From: Triparma columacea
Lineage: Eukaryota; Sar; Bolidophyceae; Parmales; Triparmaceae
Reading direction: 5' to 3'
DNA: 41,253 nucleotides
Assembly: GCA_030267965.1 (NCBI GenBank)
Contig: BRYA01000094.1
Location: forward strand, 1-41,253
Part shown: piece after piece, positions 41,211 to 41,253 of the stretch
How positions within the stretch are numbered: position 1 is the stretch's first letter
Layout of the letters: the number at the start of each line of letters is the position of its first letter
Translations under genes and position numbers: made by a program
The notes under the pieces: model-generated
Databases searched by the model: none
Told to the model about the DNA's origin: nothing
The model's input: the letters and a program-made list of their open reading frames with translations, nothing else

Positions 41211-41253
41211 GGGTTAGGGTTAGGGTTAGGGTTAGGGTTAGGGTTAGGGTTAG
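41211..41253 (+). repeat. Telomere, (GGGTTA)n
   Basis: Seven perfect copies of GGGTTA/TTAGGG run to the last base with the G-rich strand 5' to 3' towards the end, the correct polarity for a chromosome's right terminus. The plus-strand end of this window is therefore a genuine chromosome end. Confidence 0.97.

Larger units (their letters stand above)
40547..41253. other. 707-base C-free strand at the chromosome end
   Basis: Reading every base from 40547 (just after the C at 40546) to 41253, the plus strand contains no cytosine. The tract covers several unrelated repeat types and non-repetitive sequence, and includes the telomere. The 200 bases before it already have very few C. Confidence 0.9.

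Noticed and set aside
1..41253. tRNA, rRNA or snRNA genes
   Set aside because: I looked for cloverleaf-like and conserved RNA motifs by eye and saw none that I could support.

Overview
The window is nuclear DNA of a photosynthetic eukaryotic alga and ends at a true chromosome end. Almost every gene has GT-AG introns, often with a CTAAC-type branch motif and a C-rich tract before the acceptor. The light-harvesting protein starts with a bipartite plastid presequence carrying an ASAFAP motif, which is typical of secondary red plastids (diatoms, bolidophytes, pelagophytes and other stramenopiles). BspA-type leucine-rich repeats, a large START/membrane protein and TTAGGG telomeres fit an ochrophyte of the bolidophyte/pelagophyte kind. 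I infer the lineage; I cannot name the species.

Left part (1-13,030): a minus-strand BspA-like LRR gene made of near-identical 69-bp DNA repeats, with a three-copy tandem array of a small exon plus its intron just upstream; an FCP/LHC antenna gene; then a head-to-head pair whose start codons are only 67 bp apart. One member is an NADPH oxidase that carries its own two SH3 domains and a proline-rich linker. The other is CYFIP/Sra1, the Rac-binding subunit of the SCAR/WAVE actin complex. Both families are classical Rac-GTPase effectors.

Middle part (13,030-29,300): a secreted prolyl-4-hydroxylase-like 2OG-Fe(II) dioxygenase with C-terminal ankyrin repeats, an AlkB-like dioxygenase, an intronless GC-rich thiol/halide methyltransferase (TPMT family), a rhomboid protease, a PP2C phosphatase ending in a possible CaaX box, a secreted protein of unknown function, an unknown multi-pass membrane protein, the kinetochore protein Spc25, a 99-base assembly gap, and a basic WW-domain protein.

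Right part (29,300-41,253): a 181-bp MITE with an 8-bp target-site duplication between two divergent promoters; two tandem GH5 glycosidase genes, the second holding two nearly identical adjacent introns that look like recently inserted introners; a duplicated 11-codon exon with a GC-rich minisatellite between the copies; a 1,774-codon uninterrupted subtelomeric gene with START-like modules and many membrane helices; then a 707-base tract with no C on the plus strand, running into the (TTAGGG)n telomere.

Exon boundaries were worked out by hand from splice signals, reading frame and family similarity. None is confirmed by transcripts.
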